Below are positions 51,020 to 59,752 of a stretch of DNA of 64,000 nt, piece by piece. The DNA lies in contig OZ220472.1 in the NCBI GenBank assembly GCA_965115995.1, forward strand, positions 1,674,001-1,738,000, in the 5' to 3' direction. The translations under genes were made by a program, and so were the position numbers. The DNA is from Poriferisodalis sp026713105. Its GTDB lineage: Bacteria > Actinomycetota > Acidimicrobiia > Acidimicrobiales > Poriferisodalaceae. The notes under the pieces were generated by a model. That model searched no databases, was not told the DNA's origin, and saw only the letters and a program-made list of their open reading frames with translations. How positions within the stretch are numbered: position 1 is the first letter of the stretch; each line of letters begins with the position of its first letter.

Positions 51020-52468
51020 ATGAGACGCGTCGGCGGTTGGGCCGCAGCCGTCATCGCGCTGGCAACAGCGCTGCTCGCAGCGAATCCCGCCGCCACCGCC
51101 ACGACAATCCAACCGAGCGATTCGCCACCGCTCGACTACGCCACAGCAATTCGGGCGGCGTACGCCCGGTCAGTACTCGATGTCGGCGTCGCCTATTTCA
51201 CGACGCGCCGCAGCGTTGAGCCGAACCTCAACGGGCTGCGCATCTCGCAGGTTCCGTCCGCGCCCGCCGCGAGTAGCCATCGATTGGTGTCCCAGCTTGT
51301 GGCGCACGCGAGCCGGCGAAATCTCACGCCCGAGGACGCTCTGGACAATCAGCTGGCTTTCGAGCTCGACGAGAAATGGCCGTGCGATATCGCCGGTTCG
51401 GCTGGGCACCGAACGCTGGTTGCGGGACGCTGTCTCGGTGCGCCGCTGCAGATCCCCTCGCTTGCTCCAGCCCCGTTTGGCGCCCTGGAACTCGTCGCCG
51501 CCGCACGGACGGCGAACTCCCCGATGAGCCCCTTCGACCTGTTGACAGCCGCCTTTGAGACAGGCCGATGGCGGCCCGCCGGAGTCCATCCGAGAACGGC
51601 TGAAGCGGCCCGCCAAGCTGCGGCCCAGATGCGGCATCGCTCCAGCGGATTGGATCGGCCTTGCCAGGTCACGGCGCTCTGGGTGGTAGCGGCCATCGTT
51701 GCGGACGCACCTGATATCCGGCTTGCCGGCGGTGGTTTCTGGTTGGACGGCGACTCAGTGATTCCCCTCGGCGCGCTGGCGCGCCATGCCGCGAGACGCG
51801 GCTGTCAAGCGGCGGAAACCCTGCACAGCAGCGCAGGCGCAGCCAAGACATCTGAGCTCGCCTTCTGGGATCCTCCGACGGTGCTCGCAATCAGCGCTCG
51901 AGCCGGCACCAATATTGCCCGGTCACTTGGGAGCATGACGGCGGGAACCCTGCGACCCCAAGATCTGCTGCTTACGGACCCTTCCAACATCCAAGCAGGC
52001 GACGTACAGGAACCGTTCCGCGGTTGCGACGCCGAAGCAGCCGTGGCATCCGCCAACGACATCGTCAGTGTGCGTGGCTTCGCGGTCCACGAATGCCTCG
52101 CCGATTCGCTGCGACAACTCTTGGCCGCGGCCCGCAGCGACGGCATCGTTCTCGGCGGCTGGGGATGGCGTTCGACCGTTGTGCAGATCGAGTTGCGGCA
52201 ATCGCATTGCCCGCTGCCGGCACGCAATGCGCCGGAGTACTGGACGCTGCTCTCGTTGATGCCGTCCTTCCGGTGCAATCCCCCGACAGCGCGGCCGACC
52301 ACGTCGTCGCATGAATTCGGGCTGGCCGTGGATTTCACCTGCGGATCCTCACGCGGCGCCATCACGCGGACAAGCCGCTGCTACGAGTGGCTCGCGACTC
52401 ATGCGCATCGTTACGGTTTGTACAACCTGCTGTCAGAGCCTTGGCACTGGTCCACGACAGGCCGTTGA
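51020..52468 (+). CDS. secreted protein with C-terminal M15 (VanY-type) peptidase domain
   Basis: A 482-residue exported protein. Residues 1-28 are a signal peptide (MRRVGGWAAAVIALATALLA followed by ANPAATA). The C-terminal 110 residues carry the zinc D-Ala-D-Ala carboxypeptidase pattern: GWGWRSTVVQIELR, SSHEFGLAVDFTC (H-x6-D) and LLSEPWHWS (E-x-x-H). The intervening 300 residues match no family I know; they contain several paired Cys, consistent with disulfides outside the cell. Likely a cell-wall remodelling enzyme. ATG 51020. Confidence 0.82.
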   Translation: MRRVGGWAAAVIALATALLAANPAATATTIQPSDSPPLDYATAIRAAYARSVLDVGVAYFTTRRSVEPNLNGLRISQVPSAPAASSHRLVSQLVAHASRRNLTPEDALDNQLAFELDEKWPCDIAGSAGHRTLVAGRCLGAPLQIPSLAPAPFGALELVAAARTANSPMSPFDLLTAAFETGRWRPAGVHPRTAEAARQAAAQMRHRSSGLDRPCQVTALWVVAAIVADAPDIRLAGGGFWLDGDSVIPLGALARHAARRGCQAAETLHSSAGAAKTSELAFWDPPTVLAISARAGTNIARSLGSMTAGTLRPQDLLLTDPSNIQAGDVQEPFRGCDAEAAVASANDIVSVRGFAVHECLADSLRQLLAAARSDGIVLGGWGWRSTVVQIELRQSHCPLPARNAPEYWTLLSLMPSFRCNPPTARPTTSSHEFGLAVDFTCGSSRGAITRTSRCYEWLATHAHRYGLYNLLSEPWHWSTTGR

Positions 52469-52489
52469 GCGGAGCTGAGGCACCCGTGG

Positions 52490-53029
52490 CTACGAGCGCA
52501 AGGGCTCGGCAACCTCGAGCCGGGAGGGGCCAAGCGAGCGGGCGACGAACAGAGCTGCATAGGCACGGTCGCGCAAGTCGGCTGCTTCGAGGGCATGAGT
52601 GGGATAGCTGGCCACGCCCATCGAGAGCGTGACGCCGGTGTGATACGAGCGCGCAGCGACCTCACGGCGAACCCGATCGGCGGCCCACACCGCACCGCCG
52701 TGAGGCGTGTCGTCGAGGATTGCCGCCAGAATCCCACCGGTGCAATAGCAGACGCTGTCGGACTCGCGCAGCGTGCCACGCACCAGGCGTGCCGCGAGCC
52801 GTTGGGCGACCCGGGCCTGTGTGCCGCTGAGCCCCTCGAATCCGTCGACTTCGAAGAACGCCACCGAAAGCGGCTGCAGGGCGCGCCGAGCCAACGCCAG
52901 CTTGCGGTCGAGCAGGAGCGCGAAGACACGCACGTCGGGGAGTCCCGTGACGGGATCCAGCACAGAGTCGAACACGCCGGGGGTAGAGCCCCCGGCGCCA
53001 TGGCGAGCCATGGCGTGCCAGAGTGCCAC
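52490..53029 (-). CDS. degenerate GGDEF-domain protein
   Basis: A 179-residue protein with the diguanylate cyclase fold but no active signature. It opens as GGDEF domains do (LDPVTGLPDVRVFALLLDRK) and ends with TLSMGVASYPTHALEAADLRDRAYAALF (in parts), the usual helix-beta pair. The GGDEF loop itself is replaced by TGGIL (YCTGGILAAIL), and the first metal Asp is Glu (FFEVDGF). Catalysis is therefore improbable; GTP binding or protein contact remains possible. The start is uncertain: GTG 53029, ATG 53011, or an ATG at 53071 overlapping the FAH gene. Confidence 0.75.
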   Translation of the reverse strand: MALWHAMARHGAGGSTPGVFDSVLDPVTGLPDVRVFALLLDRKLALARRALQPLSVAFFEVDGFEGLSGTQARVAQRLAARLVRGTLRESDSVCYCTGGILAAILDDTPHGGAVWAADRVRREVAARSYHTGVTLSMGVASYPTHALEAADLRDRAYAALFVARSLGPSRLEVAEPLRS

Positions 53030-53069
53030 CTTCAAGCGATCTGCACAATGCCCGCTGTAGCGTCGGCGC

Positions 53070-53918
53070 ATGCGCATCGCACGACATCTCCTTGACGGCC
53101 AGCCGGCGCTGGCCATCGTGACCGACGACGGCCTGGCGACGCTGCAGACCGCCCACACTGACCTGACGTCGCTGCTCGACGCCTGCGACGGCGACGTGGT
53201 GGCTGCGGTCGAAGCCATGGCGACGGGCGCAGTGACGCCGCTCGACGAGGCCGACCTGCTTTCACCTGTGGGGCGCCCGCCAACCGTCCTCGCCGTCGGG
53301 CTCAACTATCGGGCTCATGCAGCCGAGGGCGGTCGGGAGCCCCCATCGGTGCCGATCATCTTCAACAAGCACCACAACTGCATCGTCGGACCCGGCGACC
53401 CGATCCACATCCCCGCAGCCGCGCCCGACGTCGTTGACTACGAGGGAGAACTGGCGGTCGTCATCGGGCGCGCTGCCCGGGCCGTGTCGGCGGCCGATGC
53501 GCCCGACTACATCGCCGGCTACACGATCATGAACGATGTCAGCGTGCGGGATTGGCAGCGTGCGAGCCCGACGATGATGATGGGCAAATCGTGGGACACC
53601 CATGGGCCGTGCGGTCCGTGGATGGTGACCAGCGATTCGATTGACCCACACGGGTGCCGCCTCGTCACCGAGGTCAGCGGCGAGGTCCGCCAAGACGCCA
53701 AGACCGACGATCTCATCTTCAACTGCTACGAGATCGTCGAGCACCTCTCGACGGCGTTCACGCTCGATCCGGGCACGATCATCGCCACGGGAACGCCGGC
53801 GGGTGTGGGTCTGTACTTCGACCCGCCGCGCCTGCTCAGCCCGGGCGACGAAGTGTCCATCACCATCGAAGGCATCGGCACGCTGACAAATCCCGTCATC
53901 GCGGAGCCCAACGCCTAG
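53070..53918 (+). CDS. fumarylacetoacetate hydrolase (FAH) family protein
   Basis: A 282-residue FAH-fold enzyme cleaving C-C bonds in beta-diketone-type acids or acting as oxaloacetate/acylpyruvate hydrolase. Metal and catalytic residues are in VLAVGLNYRAHAAEGG, PIIFNKHHNCIVGPGD, VVDYEGELAVVIGR (E-x-E region), YTIMNDVSVRDWQ, GKSWDTHGPCGPWM and IIATGTPAGVGLYF. Full length. ATG 53070. The AlkA-like gene follows 9-12 bp downstream and is likely cotranscribed. Confidence 0.92.
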   Translation: MRIARHLLDGQPALAIVTDDGLATLQTAHTDLTSLLDACDGDVVAAVEAMATGAVTPLDEADLLSPVGRPPTVLAVGLNYRAHAAEGGREPPSVPIIFNKHHNCIVGPGDPIHIPAAAPDVVDYEGELAVVIGRAARAVSAADAPDYIAGYTIMNDVSVRDWQRASPTMMMGKSWDTHGPCGPWMVTSDSIDPHGCRLVTEVSGEVRQDAKTDDLIFNCYEIVEHLSTAFTLDPGTIIATGTPAGVGLYFDPPRLLSPGDEVSITIEGIGTLTNPVIAEPNA

Positions 53919-53927
53919 ACAGCACTT

Positions 53928-54878
53928 GTGATGCCGTCGGGCCCCAGCACAGCGGCCGCATCGGGAACGGCGCAGCCCGACGTGCGGGAGCGCTTCGAGT
54001 TCAGCTTCTCCATGGATGCAGGAAAGGCACTCGGACGCGTGGGCGGCAAGGGCACCTTGGGGCCGGTGCTCTACGACGGCCCGGTGATCTGGCGGGCCAC
54101 CGACACGCCCGCAGGCGAGGCCACGCTGCACATCACTCGTGCTGGACACGCTGTCGAGGTCGCCGGGTGGGGACCGGGCGCGGCGGATGCCGTCGCCGGA
54201 GTGCCGGCGCTGCTGGGCGCTCACGATGAGCCCGCGGCCCTCGTCCCCCACGACAGCATCGTTGCGGGCTGGGTCCGTCGCTGGCCGCAGCGCCGCCTCA
54301 CCGCTACCGGCACGGTCTGGGAGCATGTCGTTCCAACGGTGTGCGGCCAGAAGGTTCCCGGGCTCAACGCCCGGAACTCATGGCAGGGCATCCTGCGGCG
54401 ATGGGGTCGCCGCCCGCCAGGACCGGCACCGGACATGCTCCGTTTGCCGCCTGCCCCCGAGTTCATGGCGTCGCTCGCCTACCACGAATTTCACCGCTTC
54501 GACATCGAACGCCGGCGCGCCGAGGCGATCATCGCCTTCGCCCGGCGGGCCGGCACGCTCGAGAGCGTCGCACGGCTGTCGCCCACCGAGGCCCGCGACC
54601 ACCTTCAGACCGTCAGGGGCATCGGACCGTGGACGGCGTCAATCGTCGTGCTGCTCTGCCACGGCGATCCCGATTCGGTGATCGTCGGCGACTACCAGAT
54701 TCCCAACTACGTCACCTGGCACCTGGCCGGGGAGCGGCGCGGCGACGACGCCCGGATGCTGGAACTGCTCGAGCCCTACCGCGGCCAGCGTGCCCGTGTA
54801 CAAGGACTGGCCAAGTCTGCCGGGGCACCCCCGCGCCACGGCCCACGAATGTCCCTGCAAGACCTGCAGGGGCGATAG
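53928..54878 (+). CDS. AlkA-type DNA-3-methyladenine glycosylase (HhH-GPD)
   Basis: A 316-residue base-excision repair glycosylase of the AlkA branch. An N-terminal beta domain is followed by the helix-hairpin-helix region LQTVRGIGPWTASIVVLLCH and the catalytic Asp in VIVGDYQIPNYVTWHL. VCGQKVPGLNARNSWQGI and MASLAYHEFHRFDIERRRA are typical. GTG 53928 or ATG 53931 begins it. It is convergent with the atuA gene, five bases away. Confidence 0.88.
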   Translation: MMPSGPSTAAASGTAQPDVRERFEFSFSMDAGKALGRVGGKGTLGPVLYDGPVIWRATDTPAGEATLHITRAGHAVEVAGWGPGAADAVAGVPALLGAHDEPAALVPHDSIVAGWVRRWPQRRLTATGTVWEHVVPTVCGQKVPGLNARNSWQGILRRWGRRPPGPAPDMLRLPPAPEFMASLAYHEFHRFDIERRRAEAIIAFARRAGTLESVARLSPTEARDHLQTVRGIGPWTASIVVLLCHGDPDSVIVGDYQIPNYVTWHLAGERRGDDARMLELLEPYRGQRARVQGLAKSAGAPPRHGPRMSLQDLQGR

Positions 54879-54882
54879 CCGG

Positions 54883-56657
54883 CTAGCCCAGCAGCGCCTC
54901 AGGAATCTCGACCAGCTTGGCGCGCAGGTATTCCCCAACGCCTTCGCCTGCGGGTCTTGCCGGGTCGACGCAGCCACGCCTTCTTCCAGCAGCCCGTGGA
55001 AAATGAAGTTGAGGCTCCAGATATTCGGCAGGTCGTAGCGATCTACTCGGTGCTCGGCCGCTTCGGGCATGAGCTGCGCTAGCCGTTCGACGGTCAGGAA
55101 GTCGGACAGCCACCAGAAGGCCTCAGCCGAACGGGCGAAGATCCCCAGATTCGCATTCGGGCCCTTGTCGCCCGAGCGTGTGCCGTACAGCGTGCCGAGC
55201 GGCACCGTGCGTGTCGGCCCGCCCGGCGGCTCTACCCGCTCGGGAGGCGCCACCCCTACTTCGGAGAAGCCGGCGTCGGGAGGGGTGCTGTCGACCACGG
55301 TGCGGCGGCCGTCCACCACGACCTGCATGGGAACCAGCTCTGCATCGACCAGCGCGGGCCAGTACACACCGAAGGGCTGGCCCGGACCCGGGCCTCCCCC
55401 GGTGCCGAACATCCCAGGAATCGAGCACAGGCCGATCTCGGTGCCCGCATTGGAGAACGCCCGGCCCACCTTGCGCTCGTCAGGGTCCTTCACGACGATC
55501 TTGTAGACGGCAACGGCCTCCTCGTTGGTGCCGGGGTCGGCCTTGTGCGTCGGCAGGAACTTGCGCACCACGGTCTCGTAGTCGTCAGGGCCATAGGGGC
55601 ACGCATGCCAGAACTGGCGCTCGATGAGCTCTGCTTTTGCCTCGATGTCGAGGCCAGTCAGCCCGATGGAGATCTGGTTGCGGAATCCGCCCTGGTAGTT
55701 CATGGCCACCTTGAGCGTGGGCGGTGCCGGCTCGCCGCGGACGCCGCTGATGCGGACCCGGTCGCGCCCGATCTGGGTCAGCTCGATGGTGTCGAAACGG
55801 CTCACCACATCAGGGTTGAGGTAGCGCTCGCTCTGGATCTCGTACAGCAATTGCGAGGTGATCGTGCCGACCGACACCTCGCCGCCGGTGCTCGAGTGCT
55901 TGCCGATCACGCTGGAGCCATCCGCTGCCACCTCTGCCCACGGGAATCCCGGATAGGTCATGTCGGCGATCTCGGTGAAGAAGCTGTAGTTGCCCCCCGT
56001 GGCCTGCCCGCCGCACTCGATCACGTGCCCCGCAACGATCGCGCCGGCCAGCCCATCCCAGTCGTCACGGGTCCAACCGTGATGCCACGCCGCGGGCCCG
56101 GCCACGACGGCTGCATCAGTGGCGCGCCCGGTGATGACGATGTCAGCACCCTGATGCAGGGCCTCCACGATTCCCCAACAGCCGATATACGCGTTCGCAG
56201 TCACGATCCGATCGGCCAGCTCGCCCAAAGGCTGACCGGTGTCGAGATGGGCGAAGTCGTTTCCGGCCGTGATCAAGTCGCCCAAGCGGTCCGTCAGGTC
56301 GTCGCCGTCGACATAGGCGATGGACGGGTTGAGGCCCAGCCGGTCCGCGACCTCGGCCACGGCGTCGGCGCACCCCGAAGGATTCAGACCCCCGGCGTTG
56401 GTCACCACCTTGATGCCCCGGTCCAGGCAGGTGCCCATGACCTCCTCCATCTGGGTAACGAACGTCCGGGCGTAGCCGGCGCCGGGCCGCTTGGCCGCGA
56501 TACGCGACAGGATCAGCATGGTCAGCTCGGCGAGCCAGTCGCCCGTGAGGGCATCGATAGGGCCACCGGTGACCATCTCGCGAGCGGCAGCGAGGCGATC
56601 CCCGAAGAAACCGCTGCAGTTGGCAATCCGAATGGGCGGCGCAGTCGTCGTGCTCAT
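54883..56657 (-). pseudogene. AtuA-like (DUF1446) protein gene with one-base frameshift
   Basis: An acyclic terpene utilisation AtuA/DUF1446 family gene. The main frame from ATG 56657 has RIANCSGFFGDRLAAAREMV, TNAGGLNPSGCADAVAEVA, TGRATDAAVVAGPAAWHHGW and GEVSVGTITSQLLYEIQSERY (in parts). Family homology continues to VAASTRQDPQAK. At 54941-54942 a C (+ strand) appears missing. The expected C-terminus (VGEYLRAKLVEIPEALLG, stop at 54883) lies in the next frame, while the primary frame runs on through the convergent gene. Length 1775 nt is one short of 592 codons. A true mutation, a sequencing error or a programmed shift cannot be told apart here. Role: CoA-ester or acyl metabolism, not specified. 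Confidence 0.85.
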
Positions 56658-56792
56658 GTGAGGTGCTCGCCTTCTTCTGTCGGGAGACTCAGGTTCTGTT
56701 CGGGGCTCGGGCGGCTGGCGCCCCGCTGTGGGGTGCTGGGGTGCCCAATGCTCGGATGCAGGGTAGGTCACCGCTCTGCCAGACTTCCCGCC

Positions 56793-57482
56793 ATGGCGAA
56801 CCCCGTGCTCCTGCTCCACGGCTTCACTGGCTCGGTGTCGAGCACCTGGCAGCCGACCGGGATCATCGATCTGCTGACCGACGGCGGACGCGAGGTCATC
56901 GCGTGGGATCTTCCCGGACACGGCTCAGCACCGAAGCACCACGACCCAGCCGGGTACGCCGACATGGAATCCAAGCTGGTCGAGCGGCTCGCCTCGGAGT
57001 TCGGTGATCAAACTGTCGACGGTGTGGGCTTCTCGATGGGATCGCGCACGCTGCTGGTCATGGCGGCGATGGCACCCGAGCGTTTCGGTCGCCTGGTCGT
57101 CTCAGGCGTCGGCCGGAACCTGTTCGAACGCGACGACGAACAGGCCGAACGGATCGCGCGCGGCGTCGCCGGCGAAGCCGAGGCCGATGATGTCCACGCC
57201 CAGACCTTCGCCCGCTATGCCGCCGAGCCGGACCAGGACGGCCAAGCGCTGGCGGCGTTCATGCGCCGCAAGCACGCACCGCTCGGAGCCGCGGAGTTCG
57301 CACGCATCACCCATCCGGTGCGAGTGGTCCTCGGCACCGAAGACTTCGCAGGCCCCGCGGATCCGCTCCTCGACGCCTTGGGGGATGCTTCATTCACCGG
57401 TCTGCGTGGCTGCGATCACTTCGCCACGCCCAAGAACTTCGGCTTTATCGACGCGGTGATGGAACACCTCGAGGTTTTCTGA
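56793..57482 (+). CDS. alpha/beta hydrolase
   Basis: A 229-residue alpha/beta hydrolase. PVLLLHGFTGSVSSTWQP forms the oxyanion-hole region, VDGVGFSMGSRTLLVMAAMA the nucleophile elbow (G-x-S-x-G with Ser), and VVLGTEDFAGPADPLL and GCDHFATPKN the Asp and His. Small size with a short lid suggests an esterase or lactonase. ATG 56793 starts the fold; the long open frame upstream is antisense to atuA and is rejected. Its 3' end overlaps the convergent DUF4031 gene by 38 bases. Confidence 0.87.
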   Translation: MANPVLLLHGFTGSVSSTWQPTGIIDLLTDGGREVIAWDLPGHGSAPKHHDPAGYADMESKLVERLASEFGDQTVDGVGFSMGSRTLLVMAAMAPERFGRLVVSGVGRNLFERDDEQAERIARGVAGEAEADDVHAQTFARYAAEPDQDGQALAAFMRRKHAPLGAAEFARITHPVRVVLGTEDFAGPADPLLDALGDASFTGLRGCDHFATPKNFGFIDAVMEHLEVF

Positions 57483-57720
57483 GCCCCGCAGCCCGCAGCC
57501 GCGACACCAACTCACGGCTGTTCACCCCGACGGCTCCCGCTCGCAGCGCCAGCTCTCGCTCCGTCTCATCGACGTCGTAGTGATCGCCCTGGAAGGCATC
57601 GCGCCGCTTGCCGATGAGAGCTGCGAACCGGTGCAGCTCGTCATAGCTCTCGTCCGAGACGAGGTGGGCCCAGCGGCGGCCGCGCCACGGCCACAGAGCG
57701 TCGTCGACGAGGATCGTCAC
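57445..57720 (-). CDS. DUF4031 domain protein
   Basis: A 91-residue protein recognisable as DUF4031: VTILVDDALWPWRGRRWAHLV, SYDELHRFAALIGKRRDAFQGDHYDV (in parts), ERELALRAGAV and SRELVSRLR. This small family is widespread in actinobacteria and of unknown function. GTG 57720 is the only suitable start. Its 3' 38 bases lie on the opposite strand of the alpha/beta hydrolase end, an unusual convergent overlap. It follows the AI-2E gene by 18 bp on the same strand. Confidence 0.82.
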   Translation of the reverse strand: MTILVDDALWPWRGRRWAHLVSDESYDELHRFAALIGKRRDAFQGDHYDVDETERELALRAGAVGVNSRELVSRLRAAGLRKPRGVPSPRR

Positions 57721-57738
57721 CGGCCGAACCCGCTCGCC

Positions 57739-58941
57739 TCAGCCCGCAGGCGACTCGTCTTGTTCGGCCGGCTCGCCAGCCTCATCGGCGCCTTCGGCCA
57801 ACTCGGGCCCGACAACGGCTTCGTCCGGTTCAGCGGACTGCGACTCGAACATCTCAGATTCGATGAGTTCGTGCCGCTTGATGTAGGTCGACACGAAGGC
57901 CTGAATGGTTGCTGCCGCAGGCACAGCCAGCAACGCCCCGACAGATCCCAGCAGTGCAGCGCCGACGAGCACCGAGCCGAATGCCACCGCCGGATGAATG
58001 TTCATGGTGTGAGCAGTGACGCGAGGCGACAGCACGTAGTTCTCGAGCTGCTGGTACGCCAGCACCACGATGACCACCCAGATCGCCGAGATCGGATTGT
58101 CAAGCAGTGCTATGAGCAGCGGCAGCAAGCCCGCGAGATACGTGCCCACCACCGGCACAAACTGCGAGAGCACGCCCACCCACATCGCAAGCGGCAGCGG
58201 CGAGGGCACGCCGATGATCGCAAACGCTGCCCAGTGGACCAAGAACGCAGCTATCGCGAGCAGTGTCCGCGAGTAGATGTACCCGCCGGTCTTGTCGATA
58301 GCCAGCTCCCAGCCCCGCAGCACAGCCGTCTGCCGTTCCGGACTCAGCGCGGAGCACACCAGACGTCGCAGCCGAGGACCCTCGGCGACGAGATAGAACG
58401 TGAACAGCGCAACGGTGAACAGCTGCAGCCCAACGTTGACTGCCGCCGAACCAACGGACACCAAGTTGCCCGCCACGTCGCCCAGCAACGACGCAGCAGT
58501 TCCGCCCTCGGTGAACTGCGCTGCCACGTTGTCGGTGCTGAGCTCGAAGCCGAACTGCTCGTCAGCCCACTGCTCGATGTCGGCCAGATAGCCGGGCGCG
58601 GCTTCGATGAGCTTGGTGATCTGCTCAGCCAGCACCGATGCGATGGCCGCTCCGAAAGCCCCTGCGGCCAATGCAGACGCCAAGAAGACACACGCTGTGC
58701 CGAGGCCCCGCTTGAGGCCCTTGTTCGCCAGCCAGTTGACTGCCGGTTCCATCGCAAATGAGAGGAAGAACGACACCAGCAGCACCACCAGCAGATCGCG
58801 CAACCGGTCGAGCAGCCACGCCGCCGTGGCCAGGCCCACGATCGCGAGCATCGCCAAGCCAATGGCGCGGGGCACCCAGCGCGGCATGCGATCGCGCTCG
58901 GGCAGTCGAAGCTCCGCCCGACGTCGTGCTTCACCCGCCAT
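57739..58941 (-). CDS. AI-2E family transporter
   Basis: A 400-residue polytopic membrane protein of the AI-2E/PerM family, members of which export quorum-sensing or other small molecules or act as Na+/H+ antiporters. About eight hydrophobic helices: LAMLAIVGLATAAWLLDRL, LLVVLLVSFFLSFAMEPAV, ACVFLASALAAGAFGAAI, VGLQLFTVALFTFYLVAEG, LLAIAAFLVHWAAFAIIGVP, GTYLAGLLPLLIALL, AIWVVIVVLAYQQLENYVL and SVLVGAALLGSVGALLAVPA. The C-terminus is acidic and disordered. ATG 58941 overlaps hisN by 11 bases. Confidence 0.87.
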   Translation of the reverse strand: MAGEARRRAELRLPERDRMPRWVPRAIGLAMLAIVGLATAAWLLDRLRDLLVVLLVSFFLSFAMEPAVNWLANKGLKRGLGTACVFLASALAAGAFGAAIASVLAEQITKLIEAAPGYLADIEQWADEQFGFELSTDNVAAQFTEGGTAASLLGDVAGNLVSVGSAAVNVGLQLFTVALFTFYLVAEGPRLRRLVCSALSPERQTAVLRGWELAIDKTGGYIYSRTLLAIAAFLVHWAAFAIIGVPSPLPLAMWVGVLSQFVPVVGTYLAGLLPLLIALLDNPISAIWVVIVVLAYQQLENYVLSPRVTAHTMNIHPAVAFGSVLVGAALLGSVGALLAVPAAATIQAFVSTYIKRHELIESEMFESQSAEPDEAVVGPELAEGADEAGEPAEQDESPAG

Positions 58942-59752
58942 CGGGATCTCCCGGGAGCGATTGCATCGCAGCGACAACCGCAGCGTGCAGCGAGCCGTTG
59001 GAAGCAATGCCGGCGCGGTTGCGGAAGTCGGGCTGTCCGGCAACGTCAGTGAAGACGCCGCCGGCTTCAGACATGATCACCGGCATCGGCGCCAAGTCCC
59101 ACGTTTCGCAGACCGGGTCGATCATGGCCTCCGCCTGACCGGTTGCGACGAGGAAGTAGCCGTAGGCGTCGCCCCATGTGCGCATCATCGCGCCTGCGGC
59201 GCGCAGTGCCTCGAATTGGGAGGGCTCAAAGGTGTTGTAGTCGGAGGTGTTGACGAGCGCGCCGCGGAGATCGGGGTGATCGCTCACCGTGCAGCGGTGG
59301 TCGCCGAGCCAGCAGCCGGTGCCCCGTCCAGCGACGAGCGTCTGGTTGAGCACCGGCAGATCGATGACGCCCACCAGCGGACCGTAGGGGTCCACCAGCG
59401 CCACGAGGGTCGCGTAGACGGGGACGCCCCGCACGAAACCCCGGGTGCCGTCGATGGGATCGACAATCCATGTCCGGCCGTCCGGTCGAATTGCACCGCC
59501 TTCTTCCTCACCAAAGATCGCGTCATCGGGAAACTGCTCGCCGATTCGTTCTCGGACGAGACGTTCGGCTGCCCGGTCTGCTTCGGTCACCTCGGTGCCG
59601 TCCCGCTTCCAGGTGACGCCGAGGTCGCGCCGACCGAACCATCGCAGCGTGAGCGATCCCGCGGCAGTGGCAATGTCGCGAGCCGCGGCGACGAGGTCTT
59701 CCCCCGCACCCGGCAGGCTGTCGCGCGGAGAGCCCTGGGGCGGCGCGCTCAC
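58931..59752 (-). CDS. hisN: inositol-monophosphatase-fold histidinol-phosphatase
   Basis: A 273-residue Mg-dependent phosphatase. The metal site is in IFGEEEGG (E-E), WIVDPIDGTRGFVRG (D-P-I-D-G-T) and CETWDLAPMPVIMSEAGG (W-D-x-A). The residues after the D-G-T motif (RGFVRGVPVYATLVALV) match the HisN histidinol-phosphatase type rather than inositol monophosphatase, so a role in histidine synthesis is likely; a broader sugar or nucleotide phosphatase is possible. GTG 59752 makes a GTGA overlap with the antiporter, which supports it over the TTG at 59776. Confidence 0.85.
   Translation of the reverse strand: MSAPPQGSPRDSLPGAGEDLVAAARDIATAAGSLTLRWFGRRDLGVTWKRDGTEVTEADRAAERLVRERIGEQFPDDAIFGEEEGGAIRPDGRTWIVDPIDGTRGFVRGVPVYATLVALVDPYGPLVGVIDLPVLNQTLVAGRGTGCWLGDHRCTVSDHPDLRGALVNTSDYNTFEPSQFEALRAAGAMMRTWGDAYGYFLVATGQAEAMIDPVCETWDLAPMPVIMSEAGGVFTDVAGQPDFRNRAGIASNGSLHAAVVAAMQSLPGDPDGG

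Noticed and set aside
54639..54882. C-terminal extension of the AtuA frame past 54883
   Set aside because: It is antisense to the AlkA gene and has no family homology; it results from the frameshift at 54941.
55545..56792. Long + strand open frame upstream of the alpha/beta hydrolase
   Set aside because: It is antisense to atuA, has no recognisable domain, and the hydrolase fold begins exactly at ATG 56793.
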